Source: Pseudomonas thermotolerans DSM 14292 (GTDB lineage Bacteria > Pseudomonadota > Gammaproteobacteria > Pseudomonadales > Pseudomonadaceae). Taken from it: DNA of 61,652 nt. Below the pieces are notes generated by a model. It made no database searches. It worked only from the letters and a program-made list of their open reading frames with translations, and had not been told where the DNA came from. Both the position numbers and the translations under genes were made by a program. This document shows positions 42,487 through 51,826 of the stretch, piece after piece (the stretch's first letter is position 1; every line of letters begins with the position of its first letter). The stretch covers positions 1 to 61,652 of the forward strand of contig NZ_KB822620.1 in the NCBI RefSeq assembly GCF_000364625.1, read 5' to 3'.

Positions 42487-42621
42487 GTGTTTCTGTTCTT
42501 CGACATCTTCGCCAAAAACCTGCAGATCGACCTTCCTCGCCGCGAGCACCTGGCCTTCAAGGAACGCCAGCAAGCCAAGCTCCTCCGCCGCCGCCACCGC
42601 AAGTCCGAGCGCCCGCGCTGA
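42487..42621 (+). CDS. 44-residue small protein, paralog of the one at 37074
   Basis: GTG start, then VFLFFDIFAKNLQIDLPRRE and a strongly basic tail (LLRRRHRKSERPR). It shares the opening with the 43-residue protein at 37074 (FLFFD-x-FAK-x-L) at protein and DNA level. A longer in-frame ATG at 42457 falls inside the -10 element, so GTG 42487 is preferred even though no good ribosome site is visible. No known domain is recognised. The hydrophobic then basic profile suggests a membrane-associated peptide. Confidence 0.6.
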   Translation: MFLFFDIFAKNLQIDLPRREHLAFKERQQAKLLRRRHRKSERPR

Positions 42622-42803
42622 CCCGGCGCATCCCGCCTGAGGGCCTCCGGCCTGCACTGACTTGCCTGACCTGTCGGCAGGTTTTCCAAACGTCCAGCCA
42701 GTAGATGATCCCGCACGGGCCGTCGGCTTCTGTCAGCGTGCGTTCCTGTGCCAGCGCCGCTGGCCGGTCGCGAGGCCTGCCGGCAGCGTTGACGCGGCAA
42801 AAG

Positions 42804-42830
42804 AAAAGGGAGGCCGAGGCCTCCCTTTTT
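42804..42830. terminator. Bidirectional terminator between the small gene and bamD
   Basis: AAAAGGGAGGCC (42804-42815) pairs with GGCCTCCCTTTT (42818-42829) with a minimal loop. It has a T run on the + strand and A residues upstream that give one on the - strand, so it can end transcripts from both sides, including bamD. Confidence 0.8.
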
Positions 42831-42854
42831 CTTTCGGGGCTGTGCCGTTCGCTC

Positions 42855-43880
42855 TTAGTCGAACAGGCCGAAGGTCAGGTAGCTCCACCAGGAGCGGCCG
42901 CGCCGCGGTATGCTGGCTTCTGCGTCTTCCTCGTTTTCCTCGTTGGCGTCCTGGTTCTCCGGCAGCAGCTCTTCGGGAATCGCGTCCTGGGCGTCCTGGA
43001 ACTGCTTGAGCACGTCCTGGCTGGCACGGGTCTCGCCCGGGGGCAGCGGTGCGTCGCTCTCGATCAGGCCGAGGGTCATGCGGCTCAGCCAAGAGCGGTG
43101 GTCTTCCTCGGTCTCGCGCGGCTTGAACTCGCCGTCCTTGATCGAGGGGTGGTCCGGGTAGTTGAGCTTGAGGGTTTCCAGGCTGGTGGCGGCCAGGTCG
43201 TCGAGGTGCAGGCGCTGGTAGGCCTCCACCATGATCGCCAGGCCGTCGCCCACCGCCGGAGTTTCCTGGAAGTTCTCCACCACGTAGCGGCCGCGGTTGG
43301 CGGCGGCCACGTAGGCCTGGCGCTTCAGGTAGTAGTTGCCGACATGCACCTCGTAGGCGGCCAGCAGGTTGCGCAGGTAGATCATGCGCTGCTTGGCGTC
43401 CGGCGCGTAGCGGCTGTTCGGGAAGCGGCTGGTGAGTTGGGCGAACTCGTTGAAGGAGTCGCGCGCCGCGCCCGGGTCGCGCTTGGTCATGTCCAGCGGC
43501 AGGAAGCGCGAGAGCAGGCCACGGTCCTGGTCGAAGGAGGCCAGGCCCTTGAGGTAGTAGGCGTAGTCGACGTCCGGATGCTGCGGATGCAGGCGGATGA
43601 AGCGCTCGGCGGCGGCGCGCGCGGCTTCCGGTTCGCCGTTCTTGTAGTAGGCGTAGATCAGTTCCAGCTGGGCCTGTTCCGCGTAGCGGCCGAACGGATA
43701 GCGGGACTCCAGAGCCTTCAGCTTGTTCACGGCGCTGGTGTAGCTCTTGTTGTCCAGGTCGGCCTGGGCCTGCCGGTACAGCTCCGCCTCGCTGAGGTTC
43801 TCATCGACCTGTTCCTTGGTCGAGGAACAGGCGGCGGTAAGGGCGAGGATGGCGATCAGCAGCAGGTGTTTCACTTGCAT
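42855..43880 (-). CDS. bamD: Outer membrane assembly lipoprotein BamD
   Basis: 341 residues. The signal peptide [20 protein letters not shown] carries a lipobox with Cys18. TPR-like helices follow: [52 protein letters not shown]. BamD is an essential component of the BAM complex at the inner face of the outer membrane. The C-terminal extension with an acidic [11 protein letters not shown] stretch is typical of Pseudomonas ComL-type proteins. Divergent from rluD. Confidence 0.96.
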   Translation of the reverse strand: MQVKHLLLIAILALTAACSSTKEQVDENLSEAELYRQAQADLDNKSYTSAVNKLKALESRYPFGRYAEQAQLELIYAYYKNGEPEAARAAAERFIRLHPQHPDVDYAYYLKGLASFDQDRGLLSRFLPLDMTKRDPGAARDSFNEFAQLTSRFPNSRYAPDAKQRMIYLRNLLAAYEVHVGNYYLKRQAYVAAANRGRYVVENFQETPAVGDGLAIMVEAYQRLHLDDLAATSLETLKLNYPDHPSIKDGEFKPRETEEDHRSWLSRMTLGLIESDAPLPPGETRASQDVLKQFQDAQDAIPEELLPENQDANEENEEDAEASIPRRGRSWWSYLTFGLFD

Positions 43881-44027
43881 GGCGGCTTGCGTCCCTGTGA
43901 CGGCCGGCTGTCGTGGCCGGAACCGTCCTGTTATGATGAGCCCCCGGCAAAACCGGGGCTAAAAGACGCCGTATTTAACCACAAGCGCGCAGCCGAAACC
44001 AAAGGCCGCGCCCCGCCGTTACCGAGC

Positions 44028-45002
44028 ATGTCCTCCATCGAATCCCAGTGCATCCAGCTACGAGCCGAAGTGCCCTCCGAACTGGGCGGGCAGCGCCTCG
44101 ACCAGGTCGCCGCGCGGTTGTTCTCCGACTATTCCCGTTCCCGGCTCACCGCCTGGATCAAGGACGGCCGGCTGACCGTCGATGGCGCCGTGCTGCGCCC
44201 GCGCGACATCGTCCATGTCGGCAGCCAGCTCAGCCTGGATGCGGAGCAGGAGGCCCAGGGCGAGTGGCTGGCCCAGGACATCGAACTGAACGTCGTCTAC
44301 GAGGACGAGCACATCCTGGTGATCGACAAGCCCGCCGGGCTGGTGGTGCACCCGGCTGCCGGCCACGCCGACGGCACCCTGCTCAACGCCCTGCTGCACC
44401 ATGTGCCGGAGCTGGTCAACCTGCCGCGCGCCGGCATCGTCCATCGCCTCGACAAGGACACCACCGGGCTGATGGTGGTGGCCAAGACCCTCAGCGCCCA
44501 GACCCGCCTGGTCGAGCAGCTGCAGGCGCGCAGCGTCAGCCGCATCTACGAGGCCATCGTGATCGGCGTGATCACCTCCGGCGGCACCATCGACGCGCCC
44601 ATCGGCCGCCACGGTACCCAGCGGCAGAAGATGGCGGTGACCCAGGGCGGCAAGCCGGCGGTCAGCCACTACCGGGTGCTGGAGCGCTTCCGCTCGCACA
44701 CCCACGTGCGGGTCAAGCTGGAGACCGGGCGCACCCACCAGATCCGCGTGCACATGAGCCACATCGGCTATCCGCTGGTGGGCGATCCGCTGTACGCCGG
44801 ACGCTTCCGCATCCCGCCGGCGGCCAGTCCGACCCTGGTGGAGGAGCTCAAGAACTTCCCCCGCCAGGCCCTGCACGCGCGCTTCCTCGAGCTGGAGCAT
44901 CCGGCCAGTGGGCAGCGCATGAAGTGGGAGTCGCCGCTGCCCGACGATTTCGTCTGGCTGCTCACCCTGTTGCGGCAGGACAGCGATGCCTTCGTTGGCT
45001 GA
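44028..45002 (+). CDS. rluD: 23S rRNA pseudouridine(1911/1915/1917) synthase
   Basis: 324 residues. An N-terminal S4 domain (LGGQRLDQVAARLFSDYSRSRLTAWIKDGRL) precedes the catalytic domain with the signature GIVHRLDKDTTGLMVVAK, whose Asp is the catalytic residue. RluD makes pseudouridines in helix 69 of 23S rRNA, important for ribosome assembly. It overlaps the pgeF-like gene by 17 nt. Confidence 0.95.
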   Translation: MSSIESQCIQLRAEVPSELGGQRLDQVAARLFSDYSRSRLTAWIKDGRLTVDGAVLRPRDIVHVGSQLSLDAEQEAQGEWLAQDIELNVVYEDEHILVIDKPAGLVVHPAAGHADGTLLNALLHHVPELVNLPRAGIVHRLDKDTTGLMVVAKTLSAQTRLVEQLQARSVSRIYEAIVIGVITSGGTIDAPIGRHGTQRQKMAVTQGGKPAVSHYRVLERFRSHTHVRVKLETGRTHQIRVHMSHIGYPLVGDPLYAGRFRIPPAASPTLVEELKNFPRQALHARFLELEHPASGQRMKWESPLPDDFVWLLTLLRQDSDAFVG

Positions 45003-45723
45003 GAGCTGCATCATTCCCGACTGGCCGGCGCCCGCTCGGGTGCGCGCCTGCGTGACCACCCGCGCAGGCGGGGTCAGCGTCGGGCCCTTCACCAGCCTGA
45101 ACCTCGGCGACCACGTCGGCGACGATCCGCAGGCGGTGGCCGAGAACCGTCGCCGGCTGGTCGCGGCGCTGGGCTGCCGGCCGGCCTGGCTGCGCCAGGT
45201 GCACGGCATCCGGGTGGTGGAGGCGGATCCTGCGCAGGTCGCCGAGGCCGACGGCTGCTGGACGGCCGCCCCTGGCATCGCCTGCTCCTCGATGACCGCC
45301 GACTGCCTGCCAGTGCTGTTCTGCGACCGCGCCGGCAGCCGGGTGGCCGCCGCCCACGCGGGCTGGCGCGGGCTGGCCGGCGGCGTGCTGGAGGCCACCC
45401 TGGAGGCTCTGGCGCTGCCGGCGGAGCAGGTGCTGGCCTGGCTGGGACCGGCCATCGGCCCGCAGGCCTTCGAGGTCGGTCCCGAGGTGCGCGAGGCCTT
45501 CCTCGCCAGCCATCCCGAGGCCGCCCAGGCCTTCGTTGCAAGTCACAACCCCGGCAAGTTCCTCGCCGACCTCTACCAGTTGGCGCGCATCCGTCTGGCC
45601 GCCCGTGGCATCACCGCGGTGTACGGTGGTGGCTTCTGCACCTTCAGCGATCCGCGCTTCTTCTCCTACCGGCGCGCCGCCCGCACCGGGCGCTTCGCCA
45701 GCCTGGTCTGGCTGCAGCCTTAG
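44986..45723 (+). CDS. pgeF: Peptidoglycan editing factor PgeF (YfiH/DUF152)
   Basis: 245 residues. The multicopper-like DUF152 fold contains CITTRAGG-like VRACVTTRAGGVSVGPF, VHGIRVVEADPAQ, MTADCLPVLFCDRAGSRVAAAHAGWRGLAGGVLE with the metal/active-site His and Cys, and CTFSDPRFFSYRRAARTGR at the end. PgeF hydrolyses misincorporated L-Ser from murein precursors. It overlaps rluD by 17 nt, so the two are coupled. Confidence 0.92.
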   Translation: MPSLAESCIIPDWPAPARVRACVTTRAGGVSVGPFTSLNLGDHVGDDPQAVAENRRRLVAALGCRPAWLRQVHGIRVVEADPAQVAEADGCWTAAPGIACSSMTADCLPVLFCDRAGSRVAAAHAGWRGLAGGVLEATLEALALPAEQVLAWLGPAIGPQAFEVGPEVREAFLASHPEAAQAFVASHNPGKFLADLYQLARIRLAARGITAVYGGGFCTFSDPRFFSYRRAARTGRFASLVWLQP

Positions 45724-45754
45724 GGTGTCGCTGACCCATATCAAGTTCCGCCGG

Positions 45755-45782
45755 CTTGAATCGCAGGAAACTGTCCACATCT
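45755..45782 (+). promoter_or_regulatory. Sigma-32-type heat-shock promoter of clpB
   Basis: CTTGAA at 45755-45760 and CCACATCT at 45775-45782 are separated by 14 bp, close to the sigma-32 consensus CTTGAA-N13-17-CCCCATNT. It lies about 80 bp before the clpB ATG. Confidence 0.75.
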
Positions 45783-45861
45783 AGTCTTCAACTCCGCGGG
45801 CTTTTCGTCGTAGGGCGTTCATCGGCCCGGCCCGCTTCTTCAGGAAGGAAAGGACAGATCC

Positions 45862-48426
45862 ATGCGAATCGACCGATTGACCAGCAAGCTGCAGCTTGCC
45901 CTCTCCGACGCCCAGTCCATCGCCGTCGGCCTCGATCATCCGGCCATCGAGCCGCTGCACCTGATGCAGGCCCTGCTCGAGCAGCAGGGTGGCTCCATCA
46001 AACCGCTGCTGATGCAGGTGGGCTTCGACATCGCCGCCCTGCGCCAGGCGCTGAGCCGTGAGCTGGAACAGCTGCCCAAGCTGCAGAACCCCACCGGCGA
46101 CGTGAACCTCTCCCAGGACCTGGCGCGCCTGCTCAACCAGGCCGACCGCCTGGCCCAGAAGAAGGGCGACCAGTTCATCTCCAGCGAGCTGGTGCTGCTC
46201 GCCGCCCTGGACGAGAACACCCGGCTCGGCAAGCTGCTGCTCTCCCAGGGGGTATCCCGGAAGGCCCTGGAGAACGCCATCAACAACCTGCGCGGCGGTG
46301 CCACCGTCAGCGACCCCAATGCCGAGGACGCCCGCCAGGCCCTGGACAAGTACACCATCGACATGACCAAGCGCGCCGAGGAAGGCAAGCTGGACCCGGT
46401 GATCGGTCGTGACGACGAGATCCGTCGTACCATCCAGGTCCTGCAGCGGCGCACCAAGAACAACCCGGTGCTGATCGGCGAGCCCGGCGTCGGCAAGACC
46501 GCCATCGTCGAAGGCCTGGCCCAGCGCATCGTCAACGGCGAAGTGCCCGACGGCCTCAAGGACAAGCGCCTGTTGGCTCTGGACATGGGCGCGCTGATCG
46601 CCGGCGCCAAGTTCCGCGGCGAGTTCGAGGAGCGCCTCAAGGCGGTGCTCAACGAGCTGGCCAAGCAGGAAGGTCGGGTGATCCTGTTCATCGACGAGCT
46701 GCATACCATGGTCGGCGCCGGCAAGGCCGAGGGTGCCATGGACGCCGGCAACATGCTCAAGCCGGCCCTGGCCCGTGGCGAGCTGCACTGCGTGGGTGCC
46801 ACCACCCTGGACGAGTACCGCCAGTACATCGAGAAGGACGCGGCCCTGGAGCGGCGCTTCCAGAAGGTGCTGGTGGACGAGCCTTCCGAGGAGGACACCA
46901 TCGCCATCCTGCGCGGCCTCAAGGAGCGCTACGAGGTGCACCACGGGGTGAGCATCACCGACGGCGCCATCATCGCCGCGGCCAAGCTCAGCCACCGTTA
47001 CATCACCGACCGCCAACTGCCGGACAAGGCCATCGACCTGATCGACGAGGCAGCCAGCCGCATCCGCATGGAGATCGACTCCAAGCCCGAGGAGCTGGAC
47101 CGTCTGGACCGCCGCCTGATCCAGCTGAAGATCGAGCGCGAGGCCCTCAAGAAGGAAGACGACGAGGCCACCAAGAAACGCCTGGCCAAGCTCGAGGAGG
47201 ACATCGCCAAGCTGGAGAAGGAATATTCCGATCTGGAAGAGATCTGGAAGTCCGAGAAGGCCGAGGTACAGGGCTCGGCGCAGATCCAGCAGAAGATCGA
47301 GCAGGCCAAGACCGAGCTGGAGCTGGCCCGGCGCAAGGGCGACCTGAACCGCATGGCCGAGCTGCAGTACGGGGTGATCCCGGATCTGGAGCGCAGCCTG
47401 CAGATGGTCGACCAGCACGGCAAGCAAGAGAACCAGCTGCTGCGCAACAAGGTCACCGAGGAGGAGATCGCGGAGGTGGTCTCCAAGTGGACCGGCATCC
47501 CGGTGGCCAAGATGCTCGAGGGCGAGCGCGAGAAGCTGCTGAAGATGGAGGAACTGCTGCATCAGCGGGTGATCGGCCAGAACGAAGCGGTGACCGCAGT
47601 GGCCAACGCCGTGCGGCGCTCCCGCGCCGGTCTTGCCGACCCCAACCGGCCGAGCGGCTCCTTCCTGTTCCTCGGCCCCACTGGCGTGGGCAAGACCGAG
47701 CTGTGCAAGGCGTTGGCCGAGTTCCTCTTCGACACCGAGGAGGCCTTGGTGCGCATCGACATGTCGGAGTTCATGGAGAAGCACAGCGTGGCCCGCCTGA
47801 TCGGTGCGCCGCCCGGCTACGTGGGCTACGAGGAGGGCGGCTACCTGACCGAGGCGGTGCGCCGCAAGCCCTATTCGGTGGTGCTCATGGATGAGGTGGA
47901 GAAGGCCCACCCGGACGTCTTCAACATTCTTCTCCAGGTGCTCGAGGACGGCCGCCTGACCGACAGCCACGGGCGCACCGTGGACTTCCGCAACACCGTG
48001 GTGGTGATGACCTCCAACCTCGGCTCGGCGCAGATCCAGGAGCTGGCCGGCGACAAGGAGGCCCAGCGTGCCGCGGTGATGGATGCGGTAAGCAGCCACT
48101 TCCGCCCGGAGTTCATCAACCGCATCGACGAGCTGGTGGTGTTCGAGCCGCTGGGCCGCGAGCAGATCGCCGGCATTGCCGAGATCCAGCTGGGCCGCCT
48201 GCGCAAGCGTCTGGCCGAGCGCGACCTGAGCCTGACGCTGGCGCCGGAGGCGCTCGACAAGCTGATCGCCGTCGGCTACGACCCGGTCTACGGTGCGCGG
48301 CCGCTCAAGCGAGCCATCCAGCGCTGGATCGAGAACCCGCTGGCGCAGCGCATCCTTGCAGGGCAGTTCGCCCCGGGGGCGACCATCACCGCCAAGGTGG
48401 AAGGCGAGGAGATCGTCTTCGTCTGA
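45862..48426 (+). CDS. clpB: ATP-dependent disaggregase ClpB
   Basis: 854 residues. An N-terminal Clp domain, NBD1 with Walker [20 protein letters not shown], a long coiled-coil M-domain ([35 protein letters not shown]) and NBD2 with [19 protein letters not shown]. It lacks a ClpP-binding loop, as expected of ClpB. The protein resolves aggregates with DnaK. The ATG is preceded by AAGGAAAGG, and the upstream sigma-32-type promoter fits heat induction. Confidence 0.97.
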   Translation: MRIDRLTSKLQLALSDAQSIAVGLDHPAIEPLHLMQALLEQQGGSIKPLLMQVGFDIAALRQALSRELEQLPKLQNPTGDVNLSQDLARLLNQADRLAQKKGDQFISSELVLLAALDENTRLGKLLLSQGVSRKALENAINNLRGGATVSDPNAEDARQALDKYTIDMTKRAEEGKLDPVIGRDDEIRRTIQVLQRRTKNNPVLIGEPGVGKTAIVEGLAQRIVNGEVPDGLKDKRLLALDMGALIAGAKFRGEFEERLKAVLNELAKQEGRVILFIDELHTMVGAGKAEGAMDAGNMLKPALARGELHCVGATTLDEYRQYIEKDAALERRFQKVLVDEPSEEDTIAILRGLKERYEVHHGVSITDGAIIAAAKLSHRYITDRQLPDKAIDLIDEAASRIRMEIDSKPEELDRLDRRLIQLKIEREALKKEDDEATKKRLAKLEEDIAKLEKEYSDLEEIWKSEKAEVQGSAQIQQKIEQAKTELELARRKGDLNRMAELQYGVIPDLERSLQMVDQHGKQENQLLRNKVTEEEIAEVVSKWTGIPVAKMLEGEREKLLKMEELLHQRVIGQNEAVTAVANAVRRSRAGLADPNRPSGSFLFLGPTGVGKTELCKALAEFLFDTEEALVRIDMSEFMEKHSVARLIGAPPGYVGYEEGGYLTEAVRRKPYSVVLMDEVEKAHPDVFNILLQVLEDGRLTDSHGRTVDFRNTVVVMTSNLGSAQIQELAGDKEAQRAAVMDAVSSHFRPEFINRIDELVVFEPLGREQIAGIAEIQLGRLRKRLAERDLSLTLAPEALDKLIAVGYDPVYGARPLKRAIQRWIENPLAQRILAGQFAPGATITAKVEGEEIVFV

Positions 48427-48479
48427 GGACGCAAGCCGTCCGCGCCCGTCCAGGACGCGGGCGAACCCGGCGGAAAAGC

Positions 48480-48513
48480 CACGACGGCCGCTCAGCGATG
48501 GGCGGCCGTCGTG
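48480..48513. terminator. Hairpin between convergent clpB and PilZ gene
   Basis: CACGACGGCCGC (48480-48491) pairs perfectly with GCGGCCGTCGTG (48502-48513). There is no T tract, so it is probably a strong pausing or RNA-stabilising structure at the transcript ends. Confidence 0.6.
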
Positions 48514-48516
48514 CGT

Positions 48517-48849
48517 TTACAGGCGTCGTAGCAGGGCTTGCAGGGCGGCGGTCTGCTCGTCGGCCAGGTCGATGATGTGGAAGCCCGCCCAGTAGTGGCT
48601 GCCATCCGCCGCCGAGCGGGTCCACAGGCAGTCGGCGCCGAGGGTCACTTCGCGCACTCCTTCGATCGGCTCCGCCGGGGCCAGGCAGCATTCGTAGACG
48701 TTGTCCACCTGCAGCGGGGAGTCGCCGAACAGCATGAAGCCCTCCGGGGACAGGTCGACCACCCGGCCAAGCCGCTGGGTCGTGTTGAGGTCGAATACTT
48801 CCAGTCGCAGCTCGGTAGTATGGCGGTTGTGCTGGCGACGATCTTCCAT
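48517..48849 (-). CDS. PilZ-domain protein, second in the window
   Basis: 110 residues. RRQHNRHTTELRLEV gives the RxxxR motif and VVDLSPEGFMLFG the D/NxSxxG motif, both needed for c-di-GMP binding. It lies 9 bp downstream of the DUF1631 gene. DUF1631 and PilZ proteins are linked in many gammaproteobacteria, so the pair may act together. Confidence 0.9.
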   Translation of the reverse strand: MEDRRQHNRHTTELRLEVFDLNTTQRLGRVVDLSPEGFMLFGDSPLQVDNVYECCLAPAEPIEGVREVTLGADCLWTRSAADGSHYWAGFHIIDLADEQTAALQALLRRL

Positions 48850-48858
48850 TGCGACTCC

Positions 48859-51276
48859 TCAGCTCGAGGTGATGCGGCCGGTGAACCGCTGAAGGACACG
48901 GTAGATGGCAGTCAGGGCGCGATCCATCAGGGGGGCGCTGCGTTCGGGCGGCACCACGCGTGCCAGGCCCTGTTCCATTTCACTGGCCAGCAGGGTCAGC
49001 GGCTTGATCGCCACCCGCTGGCCGCTCTTGTCGACGAACATGTAGTTGTGGGTGGTGGGGCTGTACCAGGAGAGCTTGAGCTGGCGCACCTGGTCGCCGC
49101 TGCCGAACTCGAACCAGGTGCCGAACTCCACGCGGCTCAGCTCCTTGGCCAGCAGCTGGGCGCGTGGCGACATGCCGGAAGTGGGCATGCGCTCGAGCAG
49201 CTGGACGTCCTCGCCGAGCATGGCGCCCAGTGGACTCTCCGGGAACTGTGCCTCGAGCTGGTCGACCACCTCCGGCTGCTTGGCCTGCACGGCATGCTGA
49301 CAGGTGACCAGATCCTGGAGCAGCTTGCGGATGCCGTCCTCGTGGTAGCTGCCGAGTTGCTCCAGGCCGTGGCGCAGGCTCTCCAGCAGGCCGACGCGGA
49401 TCTGCTTCAGGCGCTCCCGACCTTCTTCGTCCAGCGGCGTGGTGCTCCACGCCAACTGCTCGGCCACCTCGCTGGCGCGCTGCCAGTCCGCGCTATGCGC
49501 GCCGTGTCGCAGCTGGATGAACACCAGCACGTCGGTCCAGGTGAGCTCCAGGAAGTTGCGGATCAGCGTCGGCACCTCGCGCTCGTGCAACGCACGCTCG
49601 ACCACGTCCAGCGCTTGCTGGCGGGCTTCCAGGAGCCGGTCGCGGCCCTTGGCGGCCTCCACGGCGCGGCGCTCGCGCAGGTCCACCTTCTGCCTGAGCG
49701 CGGAGACGAATTCGTTGAACTCATCGTGCAACTGGTCGAACAGCGCCAGGTCGCCGGCGTAGTCCTGCACCACCCGCTCGACCACCCAGTGCATCTTCTC
49801 CAGCAGGGCCTGGCTTTCGCCTTCGCCGCCGTAGAGCACCCCGGCCTGGGCCATGGCGTTGAGCAGCCGACGCGCCGGGTGATGGTGCTGAGTGAACAGC
49901 GCCTTATCCTGCAGAGCCACCTTGAGCAGCGGGGTGTGCAGGTGAGAGAGCGCGGTCTTGCAGACGTCCGGCAGGTTCTCGTCGTCGAGGATGAAGTCGA
50001 ACAGCATGCCCACCAGGTCGATGACGTCGGTTTCCTGTTCGGACAGCTTCTGCTGGCCGGGCAAGCTGCTGTGGGCCTCCAGTTGGGCTTGCAGGCTGGC
50101 CTTGAGCTCTTCCACCGGCTGCGGCTGCCGGATGCGCTGGGCCAGCTCGCGGGCCGACTTCTCCTGCAGGCGGTTGAGGGCGTCCAGCAGATCCTTGGCG
50201 CTGTAGGTGCGGGTGGCTCCGTGCGGGGCGAAGCTGGCGATGCTGCGGGTGCGCCCGAAGGTGGCGTTCTCGCCCTCGCGCTGGCGGTATTCGCTGAGCA
50301 GGGCGGCCAGTCCGCTGAACAGCATGCCCGGATCGCTGGGCGGCGGCTCGCTGAGGTCGCTCGGCGGCGGCACGTCGTGGAAGCGCGGGGCGGTCTGGGA
50401 TGGCGTCTCGCCGCTGCTGGCTGTCGGAGCGGCGGCAGTCCGGGAACCATGTGCGGAGGCAGGCGCCGCCGGGGGCGGTCGGTCTGTCTGCGGTGCGGCT
50501 TCCGGGGCGGCTGCGGCCTGCGGCGTGGCTGGTCGCGCCGGGCTGTTCGGGCTGCGCTGTACGCTGTATTTCAGGTTGGGCAGGATGCCGGCGTCGACCA
50601 AGCGCTTGTTCATCGCTTCGTACAGGCTGTCGAGGCTCTGCATCACGTGGCGGTCGAACAGCATGTATAGGATGGTCTTGATGCGCAGTGGGAAGGGGCA
50701 GGGCGCCAGGGCGTCACGGAAGGCCTGGGCGATCGCCTGTGGGCCGAAGGGGTTGCTGTCCTCGCCGAGCTTGCGGCCGTTGTTGAGCACCGCCAGGCGC
50801 TGCTCCAGGGCGAACAGCTGCTGGGCGCAGCGCGCCTTGACCCTGCTGACCATGTTGGCCACCTGCAGGGTCTCCTCGTAGTCCTCGGTCTGCACCAGGG
50901 ACAACTGCTCGGCATCCACCTGCGGTGGCGCCTCCGGCTGACTGAGCCTGCCCTCGAGGAAGTCGTTGAAGTTCTGCGCGATCTGCTGGTGGTAGGTGCG
51001 CTCGATGCGGGGGCGCTGGCGGCGGATTTCCCGCATGTTGTCGAAGAACAGGGCCTGGACCTGGTTGTTCTCGGCTTTCTCGGCCCCTTCGAAGAGGGCG
51101 TCATCGACTTGCCCGAAGACTCCGGCCAACTGCTCGGCCAGGCGGTTCATCGCCAGTTTCCGGCAGGATTGCACCAACTCGCCGAAGCGTGGCTGGATGA
51201 CCCGGCTGGCAACGGTGCTGGCTACCGCAGGGGTGGGTTTGTGGGGCGGGGTGTCCTGACCTTTGCTCATGGACAT
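48859..51276 (-). CDS. DUF1631-family large cytoplasmic protein
   Basis: 805 residues, no signal or membrane segment. The N-terminal region IQPRFGELVQSCRKLAMNRLAEQLAGVFGQVDDALFEGAEKAENNQ matches DUF1631, as do the later helix-rich segments such as LLNAMAQAGVLYGGEGESQALLEKMHWVVERVVQDYAGDLALFDQLHDEFNEFV. A Pro/Ala-rich linker sits near residues 230-300. The function is unknown; the PilZ neighbour suggests c-di-GMP signalling or an RNA-binding role. Confidence 0.85.
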   Translation of the reverse strand: MSMSKGQDTPPHKPTPAVASTVASRVIQPRFGELVQSCRKLAMNRLAEQLAGVFGQVDDALFEGAEKAENNQVQALFFDNMREIRRQRPRIERTYHQQIAQNFNDFLEGRLSQPEAPPQVDAEQLSLVQTEDYEETLQVANMVSRVKARCAQQLFALEQRLAVLNNGRKLGEDSNPFGPQAIAQAFRDALAPCPFPLRIKTILYMLFDRHVMQSLDSLYEAMNKRLVDAGILPNLKYSVQRSPNSPARPATPQAAAAPEAAPQTDRPPPAAPASAHGSRTAAAPTASSGETPSQTAPRFHDVPPPSDLSEPPPSDPGMLFSGLAALLSEYRQREGENATFGRTRSIASFAPHGATRTYSAKDLLDALNRLQEKSARELAQRIRQPQPVEELKASLQAQLEAHSSLPGQQKLSEQETDVIDLVGMLFDFILDDENLPDVCKTALSHLHTPLLKVALQDKALFTQHHHPARRLLNAMAQAGVLYGGEGESQALLEKMHWVVERVVQDYAGDLALFDQLHDEFNEFVSALRQKVDLRERRAVEAAKGRDRLLEARQQALDVVERALHEREVPTLIRNFLELTWTDVLVFIQLRHGAHSADWQRASEVAEQLAWSTTPLDEEGRERLKQIRVGLLESLRHGLEQLGSYHEDGIRKLLQDLVTCQHAVQAKQPEVVDQLEAQFPESPLGAMLGEDVQLLERMPTSGMSPRAQLLAKELSRVEFGTWFEFGSGDQVRQLKLSWYSPTTHNYMFVDKSGQRVAIKPLTLLASEMEQGLARVVPPERSAPLMDRALTAIYRVLQRFTGRITSS

Positions 51277-51385
51277 TCCTAGGCGTTAGCCGGAAGGCGC
51301 ACATCCGGTGTGGACGAATGCGGCAAACATATAGCAGTCCATCGGATGCCTGCAAATCATTGTCTACCAAGCGCTTTGGGGGGGG

Positions 51386-51413
51386 TTGACAGGCGTTTCG
51401 CGAAACGTAAAAT
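51386..51413 (+). promoter_or_regulatory. Sigma-70 promoter of the tRNA cluster with a palindromic spacer
   Basis: TTGACA (51386-51391) and TAAAAT (51408-51413), spaced 16 bp. The spacer contains the perfect 14-bp palindrome CGTTTCGCGAAACG (51394-51407), and a GC-rich discriminator GGCGCGCC follows, as expected for stable RNA under stringent control. Confidence 0.85.
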
Positions 51414-51472
51414 GGCGCGCCTCTGAAGCGCGAATCCACTTGGAAGTGCCACAGAGTCGGGAATACCGTAGT

Positions 51473-51548
51473 TCCGCGATAGCTCAGTCGGTAGAGCAAA
51501 TGACTGTTAATCATTGGGTCCCTGGTTCGAGTCCAGGTCGCGGAGCCA
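51473..51548 (+). tRNA. tRNA-Asn (GTT)
   Basis: Cloverleaf of 76 nt including an encoded CCA. The acceptor TCCGCGA pairs with TCGCGGA; the anticodon GTT is at 51506-51508 and the T-loop is GGTTCGAGTCC. It is first of a three-tRNA cluster. Confidence 0.97.
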
Positions 51549-51557
51549 AATTCTAGA

Positions 51558-51634
51558 CGGGGTATAGCGCAGTCCGGTAGCGCGCCTGCTTTGGGAGCAG
51601 GATGTCGGGAGTTCGAATCTCTCTACCCCGACCA
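51558..51634 (+). tRNA. tRNA-Pro (TGG)
   Basis: 77 nt with encoded CCA. CGGGGTA pairs with TACCCCG, the anticodon TGG is at 51592-51594, and the T-arm is GAGTTCGAATCTC. Nine bases separate it from the Asn gene. Confidence 0.97.
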
Positions 51635-51646
51635 ATCCGAATCTCC

Positions 51647-51721
51647 GGGTCGTTAGCTCAGTGGTAGAGCAGTTGGCTTTTAACCAATTGGTCGTAGGTT
51701 CGACCCCTACACGACCCACCA
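51647..51721 (+). tRNA. tRNA-Lys (TTT)
   Basis: 75 nt with encoded CCA. GGGTCGT pairs with ACGACCC; the anticodon TTT is at 51679-51681 and the T-arm is TAGGTTCGACCCCTA. The D-loop is one base short, the reason for 75 nt. Confidence 0.97.
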
Positions 51722-51726
51722 TGTCG

Positions 51727-51761
51727 AAATCCCCCGTGACGCCAGTCACGGGGGATTTTTC
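51727..51761 (+). terminator. Rho-independent terminator of the tRNA cluster
   Basis: AAATCCCCCGTGAC (51727-51740) pairs with GTCACGGGGGATTT (from 51745) around the loop GCCA, followed by T residues to about 51760. Confidence 0.93.
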
Positions 51762-51826
51762 TTTGTCCCGCCGTCTCGTCCGGCAATGCCGGGAGCACGG
51801 CGTGGCCGTCCTCCCGAAGCCCGGGC

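Noticed and set aside
42457..42621. ATG start for the 42487 small gene
   Set aside because: This ATG lies inside the likely -10 element TAATAT, so it would not be in the transcript. The GTG start matching the paralog is preferred.
45781..48099. 772-codon frame antisense to clpB
   Set aside because: A Leu/Gly/His-rich shadow of ClpB with no homologous features.
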